Of a DNA stretch of 64,000 bases, positions 17,277 through 25,529 are shown one piece after another (the stretch's first letter is position 1; each line of letters starts with the position of its first letter). The position numbers and the translations under genes were made by a program. The notes under the pieces were generated by a model, which was not told the DNA's origin, did no database searches, and saw only the letters and a program-made list of their open reading frames with translations. Origin of the DNA: Verrucomicrobiota bacterium JB022 (GTDB lineage: Bacteria > Verrucomicrobiota > Verrucomicrobiia > Opitutales > Oceanipulchritudinaceae); assembly GCA_030673845.1 (NCBI GenBank), contig JAUTCQ010000008.1, forward strand, positions 19,657 to 83,656, given 5' to 3'.

Positions 17277-18974
17277 TTAAAACCGCACCGCGTAGGCCTC
17301 GGCCGTCAGGCGCGTGCAAGGCTCGACATTCCAGGTGATGCGGACGGTAGCCGGCACCGCCGGGTTTGGAAAGCGGCGTGCGACCCAGGTGATGTCGGCC
17401 CAGGTGGGGGCGGAGGGTACCTCCTGCACGGGCGTAGACCGACCCTGCAGGTCTTCGAGGGAAATGGTCAGCACCTGGTGGGCCTTCGGGCGGTCAGCGC
17501 CGTCGATCCGGGTATTCTGGGCGCCGAAGCCGCGCGGGCGCAGCGGGTGGAGGTCTTCCGTATCGCCCTCCCAGGCGCGCGCGATCACCAGCAGGTCGAA
17601 GCCCTTGGGCAGGGGCTGCTCCAGCCGACCCTCCAGCCCGTAGGCGCTCCGGCGAAACTGCATCGGCACCAGCCGCACATCGCGGGGCAGGGGCGGGTCG
17701 ATCTGCGAGCGCAAGGCCCGCATGTCTGCAAAGTCGCCCAGCCCGATCAGCGCCATTTGCTCCGGCCCCAGCTCGATCAGCAAGCGGTCTTCGGTGTGCT
17801 GGAGCGGCGGGGGCAGGATGCTGTCCGAGAAAAGCACGTGAGCGGCGGCAAGGTCGGGCAGCGTCAGCTCGATCAACTGCGGGCGCAGGCGCGGGTTAAC
17901 CAGGTAGAGCAGACCCGCTTGAGCCCCGCCGGTAAGCCAGCCGTGCCAAGGGGCCACCGTGGGCTCGCCGTCGCCCAGGTAACGTGTCTCCAGCCCCCGG
18001 CTCCAAGCCTCGACAAACCAGGCGCGCGAATCCCGCAGGCACTTCACGTCGCTGGGCTGGAGCAGGGTAGGGTCGCCGGAAAAAGCATCGCAACGGCTGC
18101 CGCGCGCGAGCTGGGCCAGGTGGCTGCGCAGGAGGCCCGTCGTGCCGCGATAGGAGGCCGTATTGGTCATGCCGATCAGCTTCCCGTGGTCGGCCACGCG
18201 ATGCCATGGCACCCCGGCCTGATGCAATTGCCAGGTGCCGCGGTCGACAAAAAGGTCGAGGCTGCGCGTGGCGGCGGTCGCAGGCAGGTCGCCCAGATGA
18301 GGGTCGCCGGGGCAGAGCGCGTCGAATAGCTCCAGCAGGGCCGGATCGAGGGCCGGGGCGTGCGGCCAACCGTGCCGCTCGTGTTGCCGGTCGCGCGTAA
18401 AGCCATTTTGCCCGATCAGGCAGACGTCGGGGCAGGCCTGCCGCAGGCGGCGGATCATGGTGCGGAAGCGGTCGAGCCCCAGCCGGTAGGCCTCGCGCGG
18501 GCTGCGACTGCTCCCCGACACGTCGGCCCCCAGTCGGGCGTAGTCAAATTTGAAGCAGCGCACGCCCCAGTTGCTCGCCGCGTTGAGCAAGGCCTGCTCC
18601 AGCGCGTCCGCAAAAGGGCCCTCGATCAAGGAGTAATGCCAGTGGTCGGCGCTCAGGCTCTCCTGCCACTCGGGCACTTTGAGCCACGCCCCGCTGGTAG
18701 AAAACCAGAGCCCGGGCGTAAATCCCGCCTGCCGCACCTCCTGCAGAAAATCCTGCATCGGCGTGAGCCAGTAGAGCCGGTTGGCGTGCTCGAAGCCCAG
18801 CTCTTGATCGAACCAGAAGCCGTCGAGCGCAAACACCTCCATTTCGAGCCCCTGTGCCCGCCAGCTCTTGAGCGACTGCAGGGCCTGCCGCGCCAGCTCC
18901 TCGGTCAGCGCCACGCGGTCTCCCAACTCATCGTGGAAGCCCCAGGTGCTATAGATGCTGCGCCAACCTGCCAT
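17277..18974 (-). CDS. Glycoside hydrolase of clan D type (GH36/GH27-like alpha-galactosidase)
   Basis: The 565-residue protein begins directly with a (beta/alpha)8 barrel (SIYSTWGFHDELGD, FALDGFWFDQELGFEHANRL). The predicted nucleophile lies in the K-x-D motif of GVRCFKFDYARLG, a hallmark of clan D alpha-galactosidases, and a DALCPGDPHLGD region could hold the acid/base aspartate. The last 150 residues form a beta-rich domain. Compared with typical GH36 enzymes the N-terminal beta-supersandwich is absent. There is no signal peptide, so action on imported oligosaccharides is likely. Family is inferred from motifs; alpha-galactosidase versus another alpha-glycosidase cannot be settled here. 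Confidence 0.7.
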   Translation of the reverse strand: MAGWRSIYSTWGFHDELGDRVALTEELARQALQSLKSWRAQGLEMEVFALDGFWFDQELGFEHANRLYWLTPMQDFLQEVRQAGFTPGLWFSTSGAWLKVPEWQESLSADHWHYSLIEGPFADALEQALLNAASNWGVRCFKFDYARLGADVSGSSRSPREAYRLGLDRFRTMIRRLRQACPDVCLIGQNGFTRDRQHERHGWPHAPALDPALLELFDALCPGDPHLGDLPATAATRSLDLFVDRGTWQLHQAGVPWHRVADHGKLIGMTNTASYRGTTGLLRSHLAQLARGSRCDAFSGDPTLLQPSDVKCLRDSRAWFVEAWSRGLETRYLGDGEPTVAPWHGWLTGGAQAGLLYLVNPRLRPQLIELTLPDLAAAHVLFSDSILPPPLQHTEDRLLIELGPEQMALIGLGDFADMRALRSQIDPPLPRDVRLVPMQFRRSAYGLEGRLEQPLPKGFDLLVIARAWEGDTEDLHPLRPRGFGAQNTRIDGADRPKAHQVLTISLEDLQGRSTPVQEVPSAPTWADITWVARRFPNPAVPATVRITWNVEPCTRLTAEAYAVRF

Positions 18975-19122
18975 GCGCCCGCCAGCTTAGCCAGCGGTCA
19001 TCCAAATGAAAGGGTAAATTACCTAGATAGCGGAAAATACGGAGGGAAACGCTAGGGGTGGGCGAAGCCGACGCACCGCGCGGTTGATTCCTGGATGAAA
19101 GCACCGCTATACCTAAGTCTTC

Positions 19123-19578
19123 ATGAGCGACGTTCTGATCCTGAGCATGATCGTGATTCTTGTGGGAACCCAATTTCTATTGGGACGGCGGTCTGCTTTT
19201 AATCGACCTCCGCAGCTGAAAAACGGCAAACGCTGGTGCGCTCCGGAGCTTCTCTTGGCAGTCGTCGGGATCATCCGTGAGATCTTGCTGTGCTGCCTTG
19301 CGGTATGGGTGTTCTGGAATTACTTCCGGCCGGCGTGGAATCTGCCGTCATGGGGAAACCTGCTGGCTGCTGCTGCTCCGGTGTGTTGGTCGGGTTGGAA
19401 GATCCTGAACCTGCGCCGCGTCGGTTGGGACGACTCCGGCCTATATGAATCCAGTCTCCTCCGCACGCGGTTCGTAGAGTGGGCTCAAGTCCAGCGTCTG
19501 AGCTTCAGGCTCTGCTTCTACCAGATGCATTCATCTCAGGGGACGATTTCGGCCGATGCAGTGGACTGGAGCCAATGA
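19123..19578 (+). CDS. Hypothetical membrane protein
   Basis: This 151-residue protein has an N-terminal transmembrane helix (VLILSMIVILVGTQFLLG), a second hydrophobic region (LLLAVVGIIREILLCCLAVWVFW), a third short one (LLAAAAPVCW), and a soluble C-terminus with a strand pattern (DDSGLYESSLLRTRFVEWAQVQRL). That pattern resembles bacterial PH-like membrane proteins but is too short for a firm call. It stands alone between the convergent arginyltransferase-like gene and the divergent glycosidase. Function is unknown. Confidence 0.55.
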   Translation: MSDVLILSMIVILVGTQFLLGRRSAFNRPPQLKNGKRWCAPELLLAVVGIIREILLCCLAVWVFWNYFRPAWNLPSWGNLLAAAAPVCWSGWKILNLRRVGWDDSGLYESSLLRTRFVEWAQVQRLSFRLCFYQMHSSQGTISADAVDWSQ

Positions 19579-19639
19579 ATTGGTACAGGAAGCGGCGCAA
19601 AAAACCGGCCTCACGTGGAGCTAGCCTCGCCTGCCATCC

Positions 19640-20413
19640 TCACAACTCCTGCGGGTCGATTCCGCGCTTGAAGAGGTCGGCTTCGGGGAGGGCAAGGCGT
19701 TCGTCGCGGAGCTGGAGCTGCTTGAGGCGGTCCTTGTCGGCGAGCCAGTCGGCCCCGTCGAAGAAGTAGGCGCCGCGCGTGCCCTGGCTCTTGTAGGCGC
19801 TCTTCTGGCGGTAGGCCGTGCCGAGATAGACGTAAGGGACGGCTTGCTCCTGGGCCCATTCCAGCGTGCGGCCCATCAACCATTTGCCCAGCGAAAGCTC
19901 CGTGACCACCGCGCTGTCGTAAAACGAATACCAGTAGTGCACCCCCTGCGACCACGCCACGAGCAGCGCGTAGGCCACCACCTTGCCCTCCAGCCGCACC
20001 TCCGCGATCCGGTTCAGGTAAGGCTTGGCGAGGATGTAGCGCAGACGCTCGGGCGTGAGGTAGGCCTGGTCGAAACGCTGATCGATCCACTGCAACGCGT
20101 CGACCTCCAGTTGCACCTGGTGGGCGGCCAAGTAGGCGTCCTTTTCGTGCAGCGAGAATACCGGGCCTAGCTCGTCGAGCCGCCGCTGGTGGTAGCGTCG
20201 CTTCTTGTCGAAGCCAAATTCAGCGGTATTTACCCGCAGGCTCCGGCACTTGTAAAAGAGGTGGCGAGGCTCACCCGGGTCGCCCGAATAGGGCAGGTAG
20301 CCGCGCGCATAGATCGGCTCAAGATCGTCCCCCGGCTCCCATTGCGCATATTCGCAGTAGCCGAAGGAGTAGGTCGCGTAGTTGTTGACGAATTCAGACG
20401 CAAAAAACCGCAC
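19640..20413 (-). CDS. Arginyl-tRNA-protein transferase-like protein (ATE C-terminal fold)
   Basis: This 257-residue protein matches the layout of arginyl/leucyl-tRNA-protein transferases (ATE1/Bpt). A YLPYSG segment is followed by KCRSLRVNTAEF near the start. The GNAT-like C-terminal half carries GKVVAYALLV, HYWYSFYDS, LSLGKWLMGRTLEWAQE and YVYLGTAYRQKSAYK, and ends with FFDGADWLADKDRL. These enzymes add an amino acid from charged tRNA to protein N-termini and so create N-degrons. The N-terminal cysteine cluster of classical ATE1 is reduced to one Cys (FGYCEY). No clpS or clpA gene is nearby. It could be a GNAT enzyme with another acceptor. Confidence 0.68.
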   Translation of the reverse strand: MRFFASEFVNNYATYSFGYCEYAQWEPGDDLEPIYARGYLPYSGDPGEPRHLFYKCRSLRVNTAEFGFDKKRRYHQRRLDELGPVFSLHEKDAYLAAHQVQLEVDALQWIDQRFDQAYLTPERLRYILAKPYLNRIAEVRLEGKVVAYALLVAWSQGVHYWYSFYDSAVVTELSLGKWLMGRTLEWAQEQAVPYVYLGTAYRQKSAYKSQGTRGAYFFDGADWLADKDRLKQLQLRDERLALPEADLFKRGIDPQEL

Positions 20414-20539
20414 CTCCTCAGCATACCCGCTGCACCTTCCAGCAAAAGCGCGAAACGCTGACGTAGTGCAAGCTGCTTGTTATCAATCACAAAAGACTGG
20501 CCGCCACCTATCGGATCCTGCTCGCTCAAAGCCACGATG

Positions 20540-20571
20540 CAAAAAGAAAGCACCGCTGGCGGGCGGTGCTT
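20540..20571 (-). terminator. Rho-independent terminator of the MBL-fold gene
   Basis: On the minus strand AAGCACCGC pairs with GCGGTGCTT across a 6-base loop and is followed by TCTTTTT, 29 bases downstream of the MBL-fold gene stop. Confidence 0.8.
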
Positions 20572-20599
20572 GAAAGGGAAAGGCGCGAACTTGACTCGC

Positions 20600-21511
20600 T
20601 TAAGCTTCGAGGGGAGCCCAGGCAAAGGCGTCGTCCTTTTGCTTCACGCGGCCCAGACCCGGGTAGGGGAAGTGGGTGCCGAAGACGGGCATGCCGGTTT
20701 CGGCCAGCTGGTGCAACGTCTCGTAGCGGGTCTCGATGGCCTCTTCGTGGTCGAGGTCGAGGAGGAAGTCCCAGTGCGGGTTGGCCAGGTAAATGTGCTG
20801 GTGCAGCGTGAGGTCCGACAGGTGGAAGAGCACGGGCTTGCCATTCACCTTCAGTTGCACGGCGCAGTGGCCGGGCGTGTGGCCGGGCAGGGGCACCAGT
20901 TGCATGCCGGGCAGGGCTTCGTCCCACGAGCGGCAGATCACGAGGTTGCCTTCGATGGCTTGCCAGATCTCGCTCAAAGCGTCGATCGTCACCTGCTGGT
21001 CGGCCGCGACGTGCTCCTGGGCGATCAGCTCTTGCCAGTGGGCGGCTTCGGCTTCGTGCAGGAACACCGTGGCATGGGGGAAGAGCGCGCGGCCTTCGCC
21101 GTCTACCAAGCCACCCGTATGGTCGAGGTGGGCGTGGGTGAGGATCAGCTTGGTGACCTGCTGGGGCTGGAAGCCAGCCGAGCGCAGGCTCTTGACCAGG
21201 TGGCCGGCCAGCGGGTAGGCGGTGCGGTCGCGGCCACAGCCGGCGTCGACCAATACCAGGTCGTCTGCGGTCTGGATCAGCAGGGCGAGCACCGGCAGGC
21301 GCAGCGTGTCGCCAGCCTGGTCGATCTCGGCCAGGGCATCCTGGACCTCTTCGCTACTGGCGGTACGGGGGGCGATGAAGCTATTCACCGGCACCTCCAT
21401 CCAGCCGTCGTGCAAAGCCCACACCTTCCAGCCGGCGGACTTCACCGGCAAGTTGAGTTCGCGGGCGGTCGGGACTACGGAAGGTAAAGTGGTGATGGAC
21501 ATGGAAGACAT
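20600..21511 (-). CDS. MBL-fold metallo-hydrolase
   Basis: This 303-residue protein is a metallo-beta-lactamase fold hydrolase. Its zinc motif reads THAHLDHTGG, with further ligands in PLPGHTPGHCAV, HLSDLTLH and the C-terminal GTHFPYPG. The metal-proximal VLVDAGCGRD strand is also clear. This N-acyl-homoserine-lactonase-like or SoxH-like subgroup hydrolyses diverse esters and lactones, so the substrate cannot be read from sequence. The chosen start (MSSMSITTLPS) removes an upstream extension with no family resemblance. It has its own terminator and no operon partners. Confidence 0.85.
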   Translation of the reverse strand: MSSMSITTLPSVVPTARELNLPVKSAGWKVWALHDGWMEVPVNSFIAPRTASSEEVQDALAEIDQAGDTLRLPVLALLIQTADDLVLVDAGCGRDRTAYPLAGHLVKSLRSAGFQPQQVTKLILTHAHLDHTGGLVDGEGRALFPHATVFLHEAEAAHWQELIAQEHVAADQQVTIDALSEIWQAIEGNLVICRSWDEALPGMQLVPLPGHTPGHCAVQLKVNGKPVLFHLSDLTLHQHIYLANPHWDFLLDLDHEEAIETRYETLHQLAETGMPVFGTHFPYPGLGRVKQKDDAFAWAPLEA

Positions 21512-21725
21512 TTTAGTGGCGATTTGTAATTCGTAAATAGTAATCGGCGAATCCAATGAGATTGTCGAGAATAAACGACAAATATTTCGCAAATTATTTT
21601 ACGCAAGTCGTGAGAGGCGGGCGGGGCTTGCCAAGCGCGTGGGCTGCCGACTACAAACAGGCACGCAACGTGATTGGGTTTGCCGCGTCCCCGGGAAATC
21701 CTCAACCTCTCCCCTCACTGTTACC

Positions 21726-22376
21726 ATGCCGAAAGAGAATGATGATACACGCGGCTACCTGATCACCTTCGAAGGCTCGGAGGGCAGCGGGAAGTCGACC
21801 CAGATCAGCCGCATTGCCAACCGCTTCGAAGATGCGGGCTACGAAGTCGTGGTGACGCGCGAGCCAGGCGGCACGCGCATCGGCGAAGAGATTCGCCAGA
21901 TCCTGATGCACAACGATTCGTCGTCGAACATGACGCCGGAGGCCGAGCTGCTGCTCTTTGCCGCCAGCCGGGCCCAGCTCGTGCGCGAGCTGATCACCCC
22001 CGCGCTCGAGCGCGGCTGCATCGTCTTGTGCGACCGCTTCATGGATTCGACGACCGTCTATCAAGGCATCGCTCGCCAGATCGCCTCGGAGCCGGTGAAG
22101 CTGATCAACGAATTTGCGGTGGGCGATGTGGAGCCCGACGTGACGGTGGTGATCGATGTGCCGGCCGAGCTGGGCTTCGAACGCATCAAGTCGCGCGTCA
22201 GCGACCTCTCCGACCGCATGGAGCAGGAAAACATCGAGTTTTACCAGAAGGTGCGCAACGGCTACCTGATGCTCGCCAAGGCCATGCCTGAGCGCTTCAT
22301 CATCGTCGACGGCCAGCCCCAGCGCGCGGAAGTCGAGGAAACCATCTGGCGCGCCCTCCGCGACCGCGTGGTGTAG
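21726..22376 (+). CDS. tmk: Thymidylate kinase
   Basis: This 216-residue kinase phosphorylates dTMP to dTDP. It shows the P-loop FEGSEGSGKSTQ at the N-terminus, the substrate motif TREPGGTRIGEEIR, the DRF motif in VLCDRFMDSTTVYQG, and a LID region (IKSRVSDLSDRME). Length is normal for the family. The ATG at 21726 is chosen because it places the P-loop 16 residues from the start; upstream codons are not family-like. The holB gene begins six bases after its stop, so tmk, holB and then hisI appear to form one transcription unit. The tmk-holB pairing is common in bacteria. Confidence 0.96.
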   Translation: MPKENDDTRGYLITFEGSEGSGKSTQISRIANRFEDAGYEVVVTREPGGTRIGEEIRQILMHNDSSSNMTPEAELLLFAASRAQLVRELITPALERGCIVLCDRFMDSTTVYQGIARQIASEPVKLINEFAVGDVEPDVTVVIDVPAELGFERIKSRVSDLSDRMEQENIEFYQKVRNGYLMLAKAMPERFIIVDGQPQRAEVEETIWRALRDRVV

Positions 22377-22382
22377 ACGACG

Positions 22383-23354
22383 ATGGCCCTCTCCAGCGCT
22401 CTCCCTCCCGCCTTGCGGCAGACGCGCCCGGTCCAGGTGCTGGAGCGCCTGCATGCCCGGCGGCGCCTGCCCCACGCCATGCTCCTGCACGGGGATTCCA
22501 TGCCCGCGCTGGTGGAGCTGGCCCAGGCGCTGGCGGCCGAGCTGCTGAAGACGACCCCCGCCAAGGCCGAGACGCACCCAGACTGTTTTGTGCTGCGCCC
22601 CGCCCGTCGGGGCCGCCAGATCCGCATTGTGGACGACAAGGGCAAGGCCAGCCCCAACACCATGCGTTGGATGTTGCAGCAGCTCATGCAAAGCTCCAGC
22701 GCGGGCGGCAGCAAGGTGGGCATCGTCTACGAGGCCGACCGGCTCAACCGCTCGGCCGAAAACGCCTTTCTCAAGACGCTGGAAGAGCCGCCCCGCGAGA
22801 CGCACCTGTTGCTTGTGACGACGCGGCCTTACGAGCTGCTGCCCACCACGCGCAGCCGCTGCTTCCAGTTTCGCGTGCCGCTGGCAGACAAGCCGATCGC
22901 GCACGAAGGCTGGCGCCAATGGATCGCCGATTACCAGCGTTGGCTCGACAAGGCCCGCAGCGTGGCGGGCGATGCGGGCGCGCGGGCCGACGTGATCATG
23001 CTCACCTACGGCCTCATCTCGCGCTTCACCGCACTGCTCGACGAGATCGTGGGCGGTTCGTGGAAGGCCGAGCGCGACAACATCTCCGAAGAGTGGAGCG
23101 ACGAAGAGATCGAGGCGCAGGAAGTTGGCCTCAAGCGGGGGATGCGCGTGCGCCTGTGGCAGGAGATCGAGCTGGCTACGCGCGACCACGTGCTGACCCA
23201 ATCGTTTGATCGCGCGGCGGCCCAGAGTCTCGGCCAGGCCGTCGAAACCCTGGAGGAGATGGATTTTCTGACCGGCGTCTTCAACCTCAACGACGAGGTG
23301 GCGCTGGAGCAGTATTTCCTCCGTTCGCTCCGCATCTGGGCGATGGCCCAGTAA
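22383..23354 (+). CDS. holB: DNA polymerase III clamp-loader subunit delta' (HolB-like)
   Basis: This 323-residue protein is the clamp-loader ATPase-fold subunit that carries no functional P-loop; the expected Walker A reads LLHGDSMPALVE. Characteristic features are the IVYEADRLNRSAENAFLKTLEEPP segment, which corresponds to the Walker B and sensor region, and the SRC motif in TTRSRCFQFRV. That motif supplies the arginine finger to the neighbouring subunit. The C-terminal helical domain is acidic and divergent. The location directly after tmk supports the assignment. Confidence 0.88.
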   Translation: MALSSALPPALRQTRPVQVLERLHARRRLPHAMLLHGDSMPALVELAQALAAELLKTTPAKAETHPDCFVLRPARRGRQIRIVDDKGKASPNTMRWMLQQLMQSSSAGGSKVGIVYEADRLNRSAENAFLKTLEEPPRETHLLLVTTRPYELLPTTRSRCFQFRVPLADKPIAHEGWRQWIADYQRWLDKARSVAGDAGARADVIMLTYGLISRFTALLDEIVGGSWKAERDNISEEWSDEEIEAQEVGLKRGMRVRLWQEIELATRDHVLTQSFDRAAAQSLGQAVETLEEMDFLTGVFNLNDEVALEQYFLRSLRIWAMAQ

Positions 23355-23372
23355 CCTCTATTTTTACCGACC

Positions 23373-23795
23373 ATGACCCACCACGAACTCGAAGAGGGCA
23401 GCGTCGAAGCGCTCGACTTTACCAAGCTCAACCAGATCGGCCAGCAAGGGCTGCATGTGATCCCCGCCGTGGCGCAGGAAGTCGAGACGGGCGATGTCGT
23501 CATGCTCGGCTATGTCAACCGCGAGGCCCTCGAAGCCGCCCAACGCGAGCGCAAGGCCGTCTTCTGGAGCACCAGCCGCAACGAGCTATGGATCAAGGGG
23601 TTGACCAGCGGCAACTACCTTGAGCTGGAAGACATCCGCGTCAACTGCGAGCAGAACAGCATTCTTTACCGCGTGCGCCTGCGGGGCGACGGAGCCTGCC
23701 ACACCCTCGTGGCCGGGCAAAAAAAACGTCACCGCCGCAGTTGCTACTACCGTAGGCTGGGCGATGACGGAAAATTGGAAATGATCGAGGAGTAG
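23373..23795 (+). CDS. hisI: Phosphoribosyl-AMP cyclohydrolase
   Basis: This 140-residue protein hydrolyses the adenine ring of phosphoribosyl-AMP in histidine synthesis. Conserved features include VVMLGYVNREAL, FWSTSRNELWIKG, the metal-site motif NCEQNSILYRV, and the cysteines in GDGACHT and RRSCYYRR. It is the mono-functional form without a fused HisE pyrophosphohydrolase. It begins 18 bases after holB, so it is probably co-transcribed with tmk and holB; no other his genes are in the window. Confidence 0.95.
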   Translation: MTHHELEEGSVEALDFTKLNQIGQQGLHVIPAVAQEVETGDVVMLGYVNREALEAAQRERKAVFWSTSRNELWIKGLTSGNYLELEDIRVNCEQNSILYRVRLRGDGACHTLVAGQKKRHRRSCYYRRLGDDGKLEMIEE

Positions 23796-24263
23796 CTACT
23801 CCGTTTCCTCGATGATGTAAGTCAGGCTGGTTCCCAGCTTCTGGAAAATACCGGTGCTGAGATCCCCGTCGTCCAGGAGTTGATCGATTTTTACCTGGAA
23901 TTCCTCGCTTATGGTGGGATCCGTAATGGCCAGGGCGGCGTGGATGCCGTTCTGGTCCAGTTGCCAGTCCCAGTTGCCACCGATCTTGGTGGTGCCGGTG
24001 AAGCTGTCGCTCACGAAGTAGCCTTCCATCCCCGTGGGAGTGACGCCCGGAGTCGTGTCGTCCGGCCAGCCACGGTTGTCAAAGGCGTAGTGTTCGAAAA
24101 GGCCGACAAAGGTGCGGAATTCCTTGGCCGTCGTCGATGCGTGGGTCGTGGCACGCAGGGCACGGAAGGTGGGCACCGCGATCGCGGCCAGCAGGCCGAT
24201 GATCACGACCACCACCATCAGCTCGAGCAGCGTAAAGCCTGAGCGTTGGCTCCGTGTGTTCAT
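23796..24263 (-). CDS. Type IV pilin-like / pseudopilin protein
   Basis: This 155-residue protein starts MNTRSQRSGFTLLELMVVV, a class III signal with a short basic leader, a prepilin peptidase site between Gly and Phe, Glu at position 5 of the mature chain, and a hydrophobic helix (VVVVIIGLLAAIAVPTF). The C-terminal globular part has a RGWPDDTTPG motif common in Verrucomicrobial type II secretion-like pseudopilins. No pilus or secretion genes adjoin it, so it is an orphan of the kind found in multiple copies in this phylum. It converges tail to tail with hisI. Confidence 0.85.
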   Translation of the reverse strand: MNTRSQRSGFTLLELMVVVVIIGLLAAIAVPTFRALRATTHASTTAKEFRTFVGLFEHYAFDNRGWPDDTTPGVTPTGMEGYFVSDSFTGTTKIGGNWDWQLDQNGIHAALAITDPTISEEFQVKIDQLLDDGDLSTGIFQKLGTSLTYIIEETE

Positions 24264-24464
24264 GAGAAGATGAATATAATGATCGGGATGAAATGTGCCC
24301 TTATAAGAGGACACCCTGAAGCCAATCACTTACGGACATCTTGGGCAATGTTTAACTTGGGCACCCTTTTTAAGTGTCAATAGGGTAATAACATTGAAAA
24401 TCGCCCGGGATGAAAGGTTCTGCATGTGATCGACTTCACTGCAGATAATACGTAATTACTGTAG

Positions 24465-25145
24465 TTAGTTCAACTCGATTTCATCTTCTCTTGTTCGCCC
24501 TTGCAGTAAGCGCTTTACCTCTCGGCGTTTAGCTTCACGGCCGAGGTAGTCAATTAGTATATCAAACCGTTTGCCTACCTCCAGGGCGTTTAACACTAGC
24601 TGGCGCAAAAATGGGTCGGGGCAGAAGTTGGCGGCGGCCAGATCTGCAAAGGTTGCCGGGTCGTCGACATGGCTCAGGCACTCCAGAAACTCTTCCGGCG
24701 CCTCTTCGCACAGGGCGGGCTCGGCGCGGATGATCTGGGCGGTGCGATCCTGCATCTGGCGGGCGGCCTGCAGCGTCACCGCGTATTCGCTGACGAGGGG
24801 CGAGACCCGCGCCACGCGGTAGGGCTGTTCGCGCACGATGCCCTCGATCTTGATGCGGGTGATGCCGTGCAGCACGAGGTTGGAGGTGCCGTCGGGCTGC
24901 AGGTAGCTGGCGCGGATGAGGCCTGCCGTGCCCACTTGCTCCATCGGTTCCGGCTCGGCGGCGCCTTGCCCCTCCGGCCGTTCCTGGACGATGGCGAAGA
25001 TGCGGTTGGTTTCGAGCACGTCGCGCAGCATTTCGCGGTAGCGCGGCTCGAAAATATGGAGCGGCATTACGGCACGCGGAAACAGCACCTGCGACGACAG
25101 CGTCATCACGGGCATCTCTTCCGGCAGCTTCCCATCAAAGTCCAT
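24465..25145 (-). CDS. LON substrate-binding domain protein
   Basis: This 226-residue protein contains only the LON N-terminal substrate-binding domain: PVMTLSSQVLFPRAVMPLHIFEPRYREML near the start, then VGTAGLIRASY and a helical C-terminal half. It lacks the AAA and peptidase parts of Lon. Such short proteins are widespread and may recognise misfolded substrates or act as adaptors, but no biochemical role is established. The ATG at 25145 (MDFDGKLPEE) is preferred over an upstream one that adds 11 residues. Confidence 0.85.
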   Translation of the reverse strand: MDFDGKLPEEMPVMTLSSQVLFPRAVMPLHIFEPRYREMLRDVLETNRIFAIVQERPEGQGAAEPEPMEQVGTAGLIRASYLQPDGTSNLVLHGITRIKIEGIVREQPYRVARVSPLVSEYAVTLQAARQMQDRTAQIIRAEPALCEEAPEEFLECLSHVDDPATFADLAAANFCPDPFLRQLVLNALEVGKRFDILIDYLGREAKRREVKRLLQGRTREDEIELN

Positions 25146-25220
25146 TCTGCAGCTTAGCGCGGTTAAGGCCTCATGCAACGGGCCGGGGCTATTTTCCCGC
25201 CCGCCGCATGCCTTGGGGCT

Positions 25221-25526
25221 CTACTCAAGCCACTGCCACACCTGCAGTTTTTTGGGGTCGGGGTCGGGCGTCTCCGCAAAGTAGACGGCCAAGCGCAGGG
25301 CGCCCAGGCGGTCGGCGGGCGTTTTGGGCCGCAGTTTGCGCAGGTCGTCGAACAACGTTTCCGGGGAGCGCCCCTGCAGCTCGTCGATGTTCCAGAAGCC
25401 CAGGTCGATCAAGTCTCGGGTGGCCGCGATGGGCATTCCCGGGATGCGCGAGAGGGGAGACTTGAGAGCCTCGTGATCCGTTTCCTTCTTCTTGCGCGGC
25501 GTGGGCGCGGCAAAAAAATCGTCCAT
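25221..25526 (-). CDS. Helix-hairpin-helix protein of the Cdd1 / pathogenicity-locus family
   Basis: This 101-residue protein has a basic N-terminus and a helix-hairpin-helix core (LSRIPGMPIAATRDLIDLGFWNIDEL). A DLRKLRPKTPADR loop and a C-terminal ALRLAVYFAE segment follow. This arrangement matches the small Cdd1-type proteins, which are presumed to bind nucleic acid although their role is not known. It is downstream of the aldo/keto reductase on the same strand with only 3 bases between the genes, so the two are likely co-transcribed. Confidence 0.7.
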   Translation of the reverse strand: MDDFFAAPTPRKKKETDHEALKSPLSRIPGMPIAATRDLIDLGFWNIDELQGRSPETLFDDLRKLRPKTPADRLGALRLAVYFAETPDPDPKKLQVWQWLE

Positions 25527-25529
25527 CGC

